DNA of 58,349 bases from Agrobacterium albertimagni AOL15 (GTDB lineage: Bacteria > Pseudomonadota > Alphaproteobacteria > Rhizobiales > Rhizobiaceae). The translations under genes were made by a program, and so were the position numbers. The DNA lies in assembly GCF_000300855.1 (NCBI RefSeq), contig NZ_ALJF01000007.1:1-58349 (forward strand), read 5' to 3'. The notes under the pieces are model-generated. The model ran no database searches. It was not told where the DNA came from and saw nothing but the letters and a program-made list of their open reading frames with translations. Below are positions 34,813-43,553 of the stretch, in pieces. Numbering within the stretch: position 1 is the stretch's first letter; every line of letters starts with the position of its first letter.

Positions 34813-35340
34813 ATGAAAAAGCTGGTGTTCATCCCTGGGAGCCTTCGATCGGCGTCCGCATCGCTTGCGACAGTGTGGGCGCTCACGGAGCTCCTTGGGG
34901 AGGACGTCGACTGCGCCGTCGCAGAGCCGGGCTGCTTGCCGCATTACAATGCCGATGTGCTGAACAGTCCTGAAGTGGAGGCATTCTGCGACCAGATCAC
35001 TTCCTCTGATGGACTGGTCTTTGTCACACCCGAATACAACTACAGCATACCGGGTGTTCTCAAGAATGCCATCGACTGGGCTTCTCGGCCGGCTTTGCAG
35101 TCGCCTTTCAAGGGGAAGCCATGTTTCGTCATCAGCGTCTCCGGCGGTGCCCTCGGCGGAGTTCGTGCTCAGTCGCATCTCAAATATGTGCTGAACGGCA
35201 TGCTGGCGGACGTCTATACATGCCCGGAAATCGTGATCCCTAATGCCAATCAAAAGATAGCAAACGGCAGGCTCTCCGACGATGCATTCTTCAGCTTCGC
35301 AATGCCGAAGCTCAGAGCCTTTGTTGAAGCTCTGCCCTGA
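34813..35340 (+). CDS. NAD(P)H-dependent FMN reductase (flavodoxin-like)
   Basis: ATG 34813 (MKKLVFIPGSLRSASASLA), 175 residues. It has the flavodoxin-like FMN-binding GSLR(S/K) loop, PEYNYSIPGVLKNAIDWASRP and GKPCFVISVSGGALGG, as in ChrR/SsuE-type reductases. It could supply reduced flavin to an oxygenase or reduce a quinone or nitro group. Last gene of the operon, 10 bases after dctM. No flavin-dependent oxygenase is seen nearby. Confidence 0.88.
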   Translation: MKKLVFIPGSLRSASASLATVWALTELLGEDVDCAVAEPGCLPHYNADVLNSPEVEAFCDQITSSDGLVFVTPEYNYSIPGVLKNAIDWASRPALQSPFKGKPCFVISVSGGALGGVRAQSHLKYVLNGMLADVYTCPEIVIPNANQKIANGRLSDDAFFSFAMPKLRAFVEALP

Positions 35341-35418
35341 CCCAATGCGGTGCCTGCGTGGTTGGGATGCCGATCCGCGGTCCCCGATTGGTTCACATCG
35401 GAAGAGCTGGCGGATTGT

Positions 35419-36168
35419 CTAGCGGCGCCGAAAACCCTCGCTCGCCGTCATGAGCTGGCGCGTATAGTCAGTCGAGAAACCGCCATGGCGCAATTGTTCG
35501 ACGCTCAGCGTCTCGACGATCTTGCCGGATTTCATGACGGCCAGATTCTCGCACATATGGCTGATCACGGCCAGGTCGTGGCTGACCAAGATAAATGTCA
35601 GAGCCCGATCCTTGCGCACTTGTTCCAGCAGATTGAGGATTTCTGCCTGGATAGAGGCGTCCAATGCCGAAGTCGGCTCGTCGAGCAGAAGCACCTTTGG
35701 CTCAAGAATGAGGGCACGGGCGATGGCGATGCGCTGGCGCTGGCCACCAGACAGCTGATGCGAGAAGCGGAAACGGAAGCCGGTCCCTAGCCCCACCTCG
35801 TCCAAGGCTCGGGTTATGCGCGTTTCTACGTCGGTGAAGCCATGGATCGTGAGTGGCTCGCGCAGCAGGCGGTCTACGGTCTGGCGCGGATGCAACGAGC
35901 CGTAGGGATCCTGGAAAACCATCTGAACCTGGCGGTAGAAGTTCTTGTCGCGTTTGCGCCCCTCATACAGTTGCCCATTAACCGATAGAATGCCTGAGCT
36001 GAAGAAGTTGAGGCCAGCCACGGCCCTCAGGAGCGTCGATTTACCCGAACCGGATTCTCCCACAACGCCGAAGGAGGCGCCGTCTTCGACATCCAGATTG
36101 ACACTATCGAGCGCACGATAGCCATCGAAGCTGACGACCATGTCTCGAATGGCAATTGCCGGCCTCAT
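35419..36168 (-). CDS. Peptide/nickel-type ABC transporter ATPase (DppF/OppF-like)
   Basis: ATG 36168 (MRPAIAIRDMVVSF) overlaps the stop of the partner ATPase; 249 residues. Walker A GESGSGKST, Q-loop VFQDPYGSLHPR, signature LSGGQRQR and Walker B VLLLDEPTSALD are complete. It is shorter than typical DppF and lacks most of the C-terminal oligopeptide-transport extension. Last gene of the five-gene minus operon. Confidence 0.92.
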   Translation of the reverse strand: MRPAIAIRDMVVSFDGYRALDSVNLDVEDGASFGVVGESGSGKSTLLRAVAGLNFFSSGILSVNGQLYEGRKRDKNFYRQVQMVFQDPYGSLHPRQTVDRLLREPLTIHGFTDVETRITRALDEVGLGTGFRFRFSHQLSGGQRQRIAIARALILEPKVLLLDEPTSALDASIQAEILNLLEQVRKDRALTFILVSHDLAVISHMCENLAVMKSGKIVETLSVEQLRHGGFSTDYTRQLMTASEGFRRR

Positions 36169-36998
36169 AGTGCCCACTCCGCCTTGCGCAACAGAACCGG
36201 CAAGGGATGCCGATCGGCCGCTATCTGCGGCAGGCATTCGAGCAGCCCGCGGGTATAGGGATGCTGTGCCTCGTGAAGCCGCGTTGCTTCGATCTCCTCC
36301 ACGACCCGGCCGGCATACATGACCAGCACGCGGTCGCAGAAGGAAGAAACGAGCCTGAGATCGTGGCTGATGAAGATCAGCCCCATACCGCGATCCCGCA
36401 CCAGGCCATCCAGAATAGCAAGGACTTCGAGCTGGACCGTCACGTCGAGAGCTGACGTCGGTTCGTCGGCAATCAGAAGTTCAGGGCCGCAGATCAGCAT
36501 CATGGCAATCATTACGCGCTGACCCATGCCGCCGGAAACTTCATGCGGATAAAGATCAAACACGCGTTCAGGATTGCGGATCTGAACGGCTTCGAGCATG
36601 GCGAGAGCGCGACTGCGTGCCGTGGCCGAGGAAACCTTCTCGTGGGTCCGCAGCGTCTCCATGATCTGGCGCCCGACGGTCATGACCGGATTCAGCGAAT
36701 ATTTGGGATCCTGTAGGATCATCGCCAGTTGCTTGCCGCGCAGCGATCGGCGACGCGCCGGGTTTGCGGTCATGAGATCGGTCTCGCGGAACTGCAGCCT
36801 ATCCGCCGAGATCCTGGCCTGCGGCGAGGTCAGCCCCATGATGGCTCGCCCGGTCTGCGACTTGCCGGAGCCGGATTCACCCACGATGCCGAGCCTTTCG
36901 CGCCCGAGTGTAAAACTCACACCGCGCACCGCCTCGATCAGGCCTGTACGGGTTGGAAAGCTGACGCGTAGATTCTCGACGGTCAAAAGCGCGCTCAT
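36165..36998 (-). CDS. Peptide/nickel-type ABC transporter ATPase (DppD/OppD-like)
   Basis: The 277-residue protein has Walker A GESGSGKSQT, a Q-loop in ILQDPKYSLNPVM, signature VSGGMGQR and Walker B LLIADEPTSALD. The ISHDLRLVSSFCDRV switch and the C-terminal HPYTRGLLECLP segment of this family follow. Walker A has Gln after the first Ser, as in some OppD proteins. It is coupled by 4-base overlaps to its neighbours. Confidence 0.92.
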   Translation of the reverse strand: MSALLTVENLRVSFPTRTGLIEAVRGVSFTLGRERLGIVGESGSGKSQTGRAIMGLTSPQARISADRLQFRETDLMTANPARRRSLRGKQLAMILQDPKYSLNPVMTVGRQIMETLRTHEKVSSATARSRALAMLEAVQIRNPERVFDLYPHEVSGGMGQRVMIAMMLICGPELLIADEPTSALDVTVQLEVLAILDGLVRDRGMGLIFISHDLRLVSSFCDRVLVMYAGRVVEEIEATRLHEAQHPYTRGLLECLPQIAADRHPLPVLLRKAEWAL

Positions 36999-37930
36999 TG
37001 GCCAGCCTCCTTCGGGTCGAGCGCATCGCGCAGACCGTCACCCAAAAGGTTGAAGCCGAGCGACACGATCAGGATGGCGAAGCCCGGCATCGCCGCGACC
37101 CACCATTGATCGAGAATAAAGCGACGGCCGGATGCAATCATCGCACCCCATTCTGGTAGCGGAGGCTGCGCGCCGAGGCCGAGGAAACCGAGGCCGGCCG
37201 CCGTCAGGATGATCCCGGCCATATCGAGGGTGACGCGGACGATGACCGAGGAGAGGCAGAGGGGCGCGATATGCGACAGCACGATGCGGGGTGGAGACGC
37301 ACCCATCAGCTGCACGGCCGCGATGAAATCCGAATTGCGAAATGTCAGCGTCTCGGCGCGGGCAATGCGCGCATAGGGCGGCCAGGACGTGATGGCGATG
37401 GCAAGCACGGCATTCTCGATCCCAGGACCGAGCGCCGCGACAAGTGCCAGCGCGAGGACCAACTTGGGGAAGGCGAGGAAGATGTCGGTGATGCGCATCA
37501 GCACCCCATCGATCCAGCCGCCGGCATAACCGGCGATCGTGCCGACGATCAGGCCAACAGGCGCGGCTATGATCGCAACCAGAGCGACGACGAACAAGGT
37601 CAGCCTCGATCCGTGGATCAGACGGGAGAGAATGTCGCGTCCCTGGTCGTCCGTGCCGAGCAGATAGCCGGCGCTGCCAGGTGGCAAAAGGCGTGCGTTG
37701 CGCAGATCGCCTTGAACTGGCGAATGGGGCGCCAGAACATCGGCAAAGGCGGCGACGAAGAGAAGAGCGAGCAGGATGGCAAGCCCGGCCAGCGCCAGTC
37801 GATTTTCAGCAAAACGCTGCCAAATAAAATAGGCGCGGCCGCAGCGGGCCTGCAGGCGGGATCGCGGTTTGTCAGAGGTAAGCCAAGCCTTCCAACCCTG
37901 TTCGGATGCGGCGGAGACGGGTGTGGTCAT
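36995..37930 (-). CDS. Peptide/nickel-type ABC transporter permease (DppC-like)
   Basis: The 311-residue protein has a cytosolic N-terminus with the OppC_N motif (LAGLAILLALLFVAAFADVLAPHSP) and six membrane segments. An EAA-type loop follows (FIAAVQLMGASPPRIVLSHIAP). A GTDDQGRDILSRLIHGSRLTL segment is typical of DppC. Confidence 0.93.
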   Translation of the reverse strand: MTTPVSAASEQGWKAWLTSDKPRSRLQARCGRAYFIWQRFAENRLALAGLAILLALLFVAAFADVLAPHSPVQGDLRNARLLPPGSAGYLLGTDDQGRDILSRLIHGSRLTLFVVALVAIIAAPVGLIVGTIAGYAGGWIDGVLMRITDIFLAFPKLVLALALVAALGPGIENAVLAIAITSWPPYARIARAETLTFRNSDFIAAVQLMGASPPRIVLSHIAPLCLSSVIVRVTLDMAGIILTAAGLGFLGLGAQPPLPEWGAMIASGRRFILDQWWVAAMPGFAILIVSLGFNLLGDGLRDALDPKEAGQ

Positions 37931-38994
37931 CGGCTGCGCGTCCTCGGATCCAGAGTGCGATAAAGTATATCGGACAGGAGATTGATGCCGATAAACACGG
38001 ATCCAATGACGATCGTCCCGCCGAGAACGGCGTTCAAATCGGCATTCTGTAGCGAATTGGTGATGTAGAGGCCGAGCCCCGGCCAGGAGAAGATCGTTTC
38101 GGTCAGCACCGAACCTTCGAGCAGTCCGGCATAGGAGAGCGCAATGACCGTCACCAGGGGGACAGCGGCGTTTCGAAGCGCATGAAACCAGATGATGCGG
38201 GTTTCGCTGAGCCCCTTGGCGCGTGCTGCGACGATGTACTCCTGCGCAAGTTCATTGAGCATGAAGGACCGGGTCATCCGGCTGATATAGGCCATGGAGA
38301 AATAGCCGAGCAGGCCACCGGGCAGGATTATGTGGCGAAAGAGATCCCACAACACGTCCCACTGGCGCTGCATTGTCGCGTCCAGCAGGTAGAAGCCGGT
38401 GACGGGGGTGAAGCTGTATTCGTAGACGATGTCAACTCGGCCAGGATAGGCGACCCAGTTCAGCTTCGCATAAAAGAGAAGAAGGGCCAGCAGACCAAGC
38501 CAGAAGATCGGGACCGAGTAACCGATCAGCCCGATAACACGCACCAGCTGATCTACAATCGAGCCACGCTTGACGGCGGCCAGCACCCCAAGCGGAACGC
38601 CGAAAACGGCTCCGATGAACGTGCCCACCGTCGCAAGTTCAATCGTGGCCGGAAAGACGCGGGCAATATCCTTCATGACCGGATTCGTGGTCAGCACCGA
38701 CACGCCGAAGTCACCGGACAGCGCCTGGCGGACATAGATTATGAACTGATGCCAGAGCGGCAGGTTGAGGCCGAGCTCTTCACGCACGCGTTCGACCACA
38801 TGCGCGGGCGCCCGGTCCCCGACGATGGCAAGTGCTGGATCGATGGGAACGACTCGACCGATGAAAAATGTCACAGCCAGAAGGCCGAGATAGGTGGTCA
38901 CCACGGTGAGCACGAATTTGCCGATGGTGGTGGTGATCGCGAAGACGCGCTGCGAAGCGCGCCTTCGATCGACCTGGCTGTCAACGGGGGGCAA
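37927..38994 (-). CDS. Peptide/nickel-type ABC transporter permease (DppB-like)
   Basis: The 355-residue protein has six membrane segments, the DppB-type ELGLNLPLWHQFIIYVRQALSGDFGVS periplasmic region, and an EAA loop (YIVAARAKGLSETRIIWFHALRNA). It has a longer N-terminus than E. coli DppB (DSQVDRRRASQRV). It overlaps the dppC-like gene by 4 bases. Confidence 0.93.
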   Translation of the reverse strand: MPPVDSQVDRRRASQRVFAITTTIGKFVLTVVTTYLGLLAVTFFIGRVVPIDPALAIVGDRAPAHVVERVREELGLNLPLWHQFIIYVRQALSGDFGVSVLTTNPVMKDIARVFPATIELATVGTFIGAVFGVPLGVLAAVKRGSIVDQLVRVIGLIGYSVPIFWLGLLALLLFYAKLNWVAYPGRVDIVYEYSFTPVTGFYLLDATMQRQWDVLWDLFRHIILPGGLLGYFSMAYISRMTRSFMLNELAQEYIVAARAKGLSETRIIWFHALRNAAVPLVTVIALSYAGLLEGSVLTETIFSWPGLGLYITNSLQNADLNAVLGGTIVIGSVFIGINLLSDILYRTLDPRTRSR

Positions 38995-39000
38995 GGACTA

Positions 39001-40638
39001 CTATTCCTTGCTGACCGTGTTGATATAGTTGGTGTCGAAGCTCGGCCCGAGTTTGTAGTTTTGTACCTTGCTCGAATAGCCCGCGATTTCCGTTTGCTGG
39101 AAGATCACCACGAACGGGCCGGATGCGAGCACCTGCTTTTGCAGGTCCTCGTATATTGCGGCGCGCTTGGCGGTGTCTTTTTCGAGCAGGGCGGCGGCCG
39201 TATTGGCCGACAATTCCTTCGGGTCCCAGGCATTGCGCCAGGCGAGCGTCTTGTTCGTGCCTTCGTCGGAATTGTCTGGATTGAAAGTGAAAGTCTCGGC
39301 ATTCGAATTGGGATCGAAATAGTCCGAGCCCCACTGGCCGATATAGATGTCGTGCTGGCGGGCGCGGTACTTCGTCAACGTCTGCTTGCCGTCACCGGGA
39401 ATGATTTCCAGCTTGATACCGGCCTGGGCAAGGGTCTGCTGGACGTTTTCGGCAATGCCGGTCACGGGCTGGGTGTTGCGGACGTCCATGGTGACGGTGA
39501 AGCCGTCTGCCAGACCGGCCTTGGCCAGCAGTTCCTTGGCCTTTGCGACGTCGAGCTCGTAGGGCTTGTCTTCCAATGCGCCGAGCTGGCCGGACGGCAG
39601 AAACGTCTGGTGGATCGTACCGATGCCCTTGATCAGGGTTTCGCCCAGAGCATCATAGTCCACGAGGTATTTGAAGGCCTCGATCACCTCGGGTTTTGCC
39701 AGGTTCGGGTTCTTCTGGTTGAGGCTGAAGTAGTAGAGCGTGCCCTTCGGTGCCGAGGTGGTTGCGATGCCGTCCTTGCTGGCTACGGCGTCGAAATCGT
39801 TGGGATCGAGGTTGCGGGCGACGTCGATATCGCCGTTTTCGAGCGCCAGACGCTGGCCGGAGCTCTCTTTCATGTAGCGATAGATGACGCGGGCGAGCTT
39901 GGCCTTTTCGCCATAGTAGTTGTCGTTGCGCTCGAGCACCACGACTTCGTTGGCACGCCATTCGCGGATCTTGAATGGACCCGAACCAGCATAGCCGGTT
40001 TTCAGGAACTCGTTGCCGAAGTCGGTTTCATATTTGTATTCCTCTGTCGGTGTCACCGGCTTGGCATTCTCCATCACCACTTTCTTGTCGACGACGGAAG
40101 CGACGGTGGCGGTCAGCACGTTCAAGACGAAGCTCGGTGCATAGGGCTTGTCGACGGTCAGGACGAAGGTCGACGCGTCGGCAGCTTTGGCCATTTCCGT
40201 CACGTTTTCGCCGTTGAGGCCGAACTGCGTCAGGAGAAAGGCCGGTGACTTGTCGAGCTTGACGACACGTTCGAACGAGAACGCCACGTCCTCGGCCGTG
40301 ATAGGATTGCCGGAAGCGAAGGTGAGGTTGGGCTTCAGCTTGAAGGTATAGGTGAGGCCGTCCTCAGACACATCCCAGCTTTCGGCCAGATCGCTGACGA
40401 TCTTCGACGTATCTGTCGGATCGAGCGCAACGAGCTTGCTGTAGGTGTTGGCCGTGACTTCCGCGGTCGAGATTTCGAAAGCTTCGCCTGGATCGAGCGT
40501 GATGATGTCGTCGATGGCCCAGGCCTGGACGAGCGTGTCGGCAGGTGTTGCCGCATATGCGTTGGGTGCGGTTGCGGCCATGAGGGCGAAAATTCCGCTG
40601 GTCGCCAGAAGTCGGAGGTGTCTGTCAAACATTGTCAT
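39001..40638 (-). CDS. Peptide/nickel-type ABC transporter binding protein (DppA/OppA-like)
   Basis: This 545-residue protein of SBP family 5 has a signal peptide (HLRLLATSGIFALMAATAPNAYA-A). Family signatures include LAESWDVSEDGLTYTFKLKPNLTFASGNPITAEDVAFSFERVV and a GSGPFKI segment. It binds a peptide, opine-like conjugate or similar solute in the periplasm. First gene of the operon. Its promoter would lie between 40639 and ~41150. No linked peptidase or regulator is seen, so the ligand is open. Confidence 0.93.
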   Translation of the reverse strand: MTMFDRHLRLLATSGIFALMAATAPNAYAATPADTLVQAWAIDDIITLDPGEAFEISTAEVTANTYSKLVALDPTDTSKIVSDLAESWDVSEDGLTYTFKLKPNLTFASGNPITAEDVAFSFERVVKLDKSPAFLLTQFGLNGENVTEMAKAADASTFVLTVDKPYAPSFVLNVLTATVASVVDKKVVMENAKPVTPTEEYKYETDFGNEFLKTGYAGSGPFKIREWRANEVVVLERNDNYYGEKAKLARVIYRYMKESSGQRLALENGDIDVARNLDPNDFDAVASKDGIATTSAPKGTLYYFSLNQKNPNLAKPEVIEAFKYLVDYDALGETLIKGIGTIHQTFLPSGQLGALEDKPYELDVAKAKELLAKAGLADGFTVTMDVRNTQPVTGIAENVQQTLAQAGIKLEIIPGDGKQTLTKYRARQHDIYIGQWGSDYFDPNSNAETFTFNPDNSDEGTNKTLAWRNAWDPKELSANTAAALLEKDTAKRAAIYEDLQKQVLASGPFVVIFQQTEIAGYSSKVQNYKLGPSFDTNYINTVSKE

Positions 40639-41155
40639 CTTATCGTTCCCTTCATTGTTATAAAGTCAGGCGATACAGTCGTCTTGAACTGGGCGAGTGA
40701 CTGGTGCCGACTAGTGCCATGGCAACAGTCCACAGCTGGCACAGACGGGTTGCTCAGTTCAGTGCTCGATGCAGGTTAGAGGCTGCAGGCTCCCATCGGG
40801 TCGCGCGTTCTCCATTGTTTTTTGCGAGTCGTCGTGTCGAGGGTGAACTTTTGCGCTGAGCCGTGAAAGCACCTCCCATGGCGCCAGCACCGCGGACAAG
40901 TTGTGTGTCACATTGAATATCGGGTCCATTAGAGTGATCCCAAGAGCTCTTCGCATTCAATATGGCCATGTCTCTCAATCGGACGCGCAAAAGTGATTTG
41001 AATAAGCTCTGCGAAGGTAGGGCCAGAAAGCCTCCGCATTCAAGTGTGAAAATTCCTGTGACGGGGATGGGGCGAGGGGGGCAATGGCAAGCGGTTTAAT
41101 CGCATTCCTATATTCATATCAGCGAGCGGGCTCATCAAGCTCACTGCCCGTTTGT
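40639..41155. other. Intergenic region upstream of the Dpp-like operon
   Basis: No trustworthy gene. Two overlapping minus frames at 40754-40990 lack ribosome sites and family features, although one (IFNVTHNLSAVLAPWEVL) could be a decayed remnant. The region should carry the promoter of the binding-protein gene; I see no clear -35/-10 pair. Confidence 0.4.
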
Positions 41156-41358
41156 GCGGAACGCCATGGCCGGGGGAAGGCGGTCCCGCCTGACCCTGAA
41201 GGGTCGCTATGCTCAGGCTCCTGCGGCTTCCCTTGTTCCGGCCCTGACGTGTCGAGAATTCCCGCGTTCGCGCCCTGCGGTCGCCGCTATGCTGAACGCT
41301 CCGATGCTCTTCATTGTCTGACCCGGATCTCGCGCAAGCGCGGCTTTGATCCGGTTGG
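41156..41358. repeat. ~205-bp dispersed direct repeat, copy B
   Basis: Direct copy of 14928-15133, sharing the start GCGGAACGCCATGGCCGGGG, the middle GACGTGTCGAGAATTCCCG block and the end GGCTTTGATCCGG. The internal hairpin is GACCC-TGAA-GGGTC here, a paired variant of copy A. It ends 57 bases before the traG stop. With copy A it frames the metabolic genes between 15.1 and 41.2 kb. Confidence 0.8.
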
Positions 41359-41414
41359 TATGGGGCGTCGGGTGCAATGTTTGCCCTGCATGCGATGGGT
41401 GCGGCCCTTGCCGC

Positions 41415-43016
41415 TCAGGACGGTTCGAACAGATCCCGGAACTCCGGATCCGCATAGTAGCGGATCTTGCGCGCAAGTGCAGGCCTCTGACCCTGGGCGA
41501 GCAGGATCATCGCTTCAGCCGGCAGCCGCATGATCTCGTCCGGGGTCATCAGATCTCGGGCAACGACATGCTCGCTCGACGTGATGCCGGTTGGCTTCCA
41601 GGGGAGGGTCGGATTGCTCCAGGATTGCGTGACGTGCCGTTCGTCCATGCGGCCGATGGTCCGGGCAATCAGACTTGCGGTCTCGATGTCGTTGACGCCG
41701 AATACCTGAAGTGTGCTTGCATTGGAGAGAAATGTGCCAGAGCGTTCCCCGTAGGTGGCCCGCAGTTGATGCATGTCCTGCAGGATTGGCCAGAGCTGCA
41801 CGCCATAACCTGCCATCAGGCCCATGGCCCGTTCGACGGGAGCGAGATGCCCAAGCGCTGCGAACTCGTCGAGCAGATAGAGGACGGGCTTTTCCGGAAT
41901 GGCGGGATCTCGCGCCATGTCGGTGAGGCTCTGGGTGATGAGCAATCTCAGCCACCGCGAATAGGTCGACAATCGATCCGGCGGCAGGACAAGGAAGACG
42001 GTCGCTGCCTGGTGTTTAAGATCGGTAAAGCGGAAGTCCGATCGCTTCAGCACCTCCACCATGCGCGGACTGTCGAGGAAATGCGTGTGGCGCTGGGCAG
42101 CGGACAAGACGCCGGCTGCCTCCCGGTCCGCCTTGCCAAGGTGACGATTGGCAGCGCGGGCAATCAGGCCGTCGGCTTCCGGCATCTGCTGCATCTGCTT
42201 CAGCAGATCTGCGAAGCTCTGCGGGTCTGCCGTGAGATGGCGGCGCAGCGTTCCCAGATGCCGCTCGTCGGGTGGAGAGGTGGCGACGATCATCAGGATC
42301 AGGCCTGCGATCAGCGCCTTTGCCTCCTCGTTCCAATGGGCTTCTCCCGCCATGCCGGGTTCATCGAAGACAAGCGCATCGGCAAGCGTGCCTGCATCTT
42401 CGGCCAGATCGAGACTGTTGGGATCGAGACGGTCGAGCGGATTGAAGGCTGCAGTCCTGAAGCCCGTGACGGCGAAGGGATCAAGGATGTAGACCGGGCC
42501 GAAGCTCAGCCGGGCGCGTGCCGTGATCCTGGCATTCTCGCCCTTGGGGTCAATGCAGATGACCGAGCGCTGACTGGTCAGGAGATTGGGAATGATCGTT
42601 CCCACACCCTTTCCGGTTCTGGTCGGCGCCATGGTGAGAAGATGGCCCGGTCCATCATGGCGCAGCAGTTTTCCCGAATGCAGGTCCCGTCCGATCAGCA
42701 GCCCGTCCTCGCTCCTGGTCAGCTTGTTCAGGTCCTTCCGCGTTGCCCATTCTGCCGTCCCATGGATCCATGAGGCACGAGCCCGAGCGAGGAAGGGAAT
42801 GAGAAGTCCGATGGTCGCAGCGATCAATGGCACATACTTCAGCACATCGGGCAGAACGCGGCTCAGCCAACCGCGCTCTTCGCCAGGGTCCGCATTGTGC
42901 TGGATGATGACATCGATGCCGAGGATAATCCCGACCAGGAGATAGCCGAGGAACAGGTAGATCACGGCAAGCTTGAGGCCGATTGCCAGTAGACGAAGGC
43001 GCGTGAGGAGGGTCAT
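41415..43016 (-). CDS. traG: Conjugal transfer coupling protein TraG (VirD4 family)
   Basis: This 533-residue protein has two N-terminal membrane segments (residues ~5-30 and ~58-75). A VirD4 ATPase follows: GHLLTMAPTRTGKGVGTIIPNLL (Walker A) and VLYLLDEFAALGHL (Walker B), with QLWPILQDMHQLRATYG. It delivers the relaxase-bound strand to a type IV secretion channel. It is shorter than Ti-plasmid TraG (~630 residues), ending soon after the ATPase. It overlaps the traD-like gene by 4 bases and is divergent from traA across the oriT. Confidence 0.93.
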   Translation of the reverse strand: MTLLTRLRLLAIGLKLAVIYLFLGYLLVGIILGIDVIIQHNADPGEERGWLSRVLPDVLKYVPLIAATIGLLIPFLARARASWIHGTAEWATRKDLNKLTRSEDGLLIGRDLHSGKLLRHDGPGHLLTMAPTRTGKGVGTIIPNLLTSQRSVICIDPKGENARITARARLSFGPVYILDPFAVTGFRTAAFNPLDRLDPNSLDLAEDAGTLADALVFDEPGMAGEAHWNEEAKALIAGLILMIVATSPPDERHLGTLRRHLTADPQSFADLLKQMQQMPEADGLIARAANRHLGKADREAAGVLSAAQRHTHFLDSPRMVEVLKRSDFRFTDLKHQAATVFLVLPPDRLSTYSRWLRLLITQSLTDMARDPAIPEKPVLYLLDEFAALGHLAPVERAMGLMAGYGVQLWPILQDMHQLRATYGERSGTFLSNASTLQVFGVNDIETASLIARTIGRMDERHVTQSWSNPTLPWKPTGITSSEHVVARDLMTPDEIMRLPAEAMILLAQGQRPALARKIRYYADPEFRDLFEPS

Positions 43017-43348
43017 GGCTGCTCCTCCCCGTCGTTGCCAGTAGAGGCATCGGGCGTGCCCGTGCTCGTTCTCATGCTCTTTTCCATGCTAGGGCCGAGA
43101 ATATCGTCAAACAGTGCCCTGTCATTCTCCCGCGTCAGGAACCCGGGCAGTTCGGCGCGGAGCCAATCGTCGAGACGGCTGCTCAGATACCGTTCCGGCT
43201 GCCGTTCGATCCGGTCGAGCACAAGCGCCCCGATGAGGATCTTTCGTCTGGTGTCACGGGCTCGCTGCTCCTTGCCCAACCGCGCCACCAGTACATCCCT
43301 GCGGGCCTCGAGCTGTCTCAGTCTTTCCTGGATGCTGCGTCTCGCCAT
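43013..43348 (-). CDS. traD: Conjugal transfer protein TraD-like/MobC-like accessory protein
   Basis: ATG 43348 (MARRSIQERLRQLEARRDVLVARLGKE) follows AAGGACGAGGCG; a longer frame to 43495 would cover the oriT and is rejected. 111 residues. The first ~50 form a charged coiled coil followed by KILIGALVLDRIE, as in small TraD/MobC-type relaxosome proteins next to traG in rhizobial plasmids. The tail (FDDILGPSMEKSM) is low complexity. It probably helps open oriT or recruit TraG. Confidence 0.8.
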   Translation of the reverse strand: MARRSIQERLRQLEARRDVLVARLGKEQRARDTRRKILIGALVLDRIERQPERYLSSRLDDWLRAELPGFLTRENDRALFDDILGPSMEKSMRTSTGTPDASTGNDGEEQP

Positions 43349-43553
43349 CGCCTCGTCCTTTCGAAACAAAACAACATTCGACGCGGATGGGCAAAATCGC
43401 ACAAGGTACAAATTTGTTGTGAGCCGTGAGCAACGGGCGGCGAAGCCGCATCCCGGTGGCTTCCGAGCGAAGCGAAGAAAGCAACAAGGGCGCACTTACG
43501 AGTTGCTGCGCAACTCAGTGCTCAGATGACCTGAGACGTTCTGGAGACTGCGA
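43349..43553. other. oriT: Origin of transfer (oriT), MobQ/RSF1010-Ti type
   Basis: This divergent traD/traA gap holds the minus-strand sequence GTAAGTGCGCCCTT (43486-43499), the conserved nick region of RSF1010- and Ti-type oriTs; by analogy the cut is between GTGCG and CCCT. A perfect 7-bp inverted repeat GAGTTGC-TGC-GCAACTC lies directly beside it (43500-43516). Both fit binding and cleavage by the TraA relaxase encoded 38 bases further on. Promoters for traA and the traDG operon must overlap this region. Confidence 0.9.

Noticed and set aside
38182..40248. Plus-strand open frame of 688 codons
   Set aside because: Antisense of the Dpp-like permease and binding-protein genes, which have clear motifs and coupled starts.
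40754..40990. Two overlapping minus frames upstream of the Dpp-like operon
   Set aside because: No start signal, no family features, and they lie where the promoter should be. At most a decayed remnant.
41346..42773. Long plus-strand open frame of 475 codons
   Set aside because: It is the antisense shadow of traG, has no family motifs, and comes from GC-rich codon bias.
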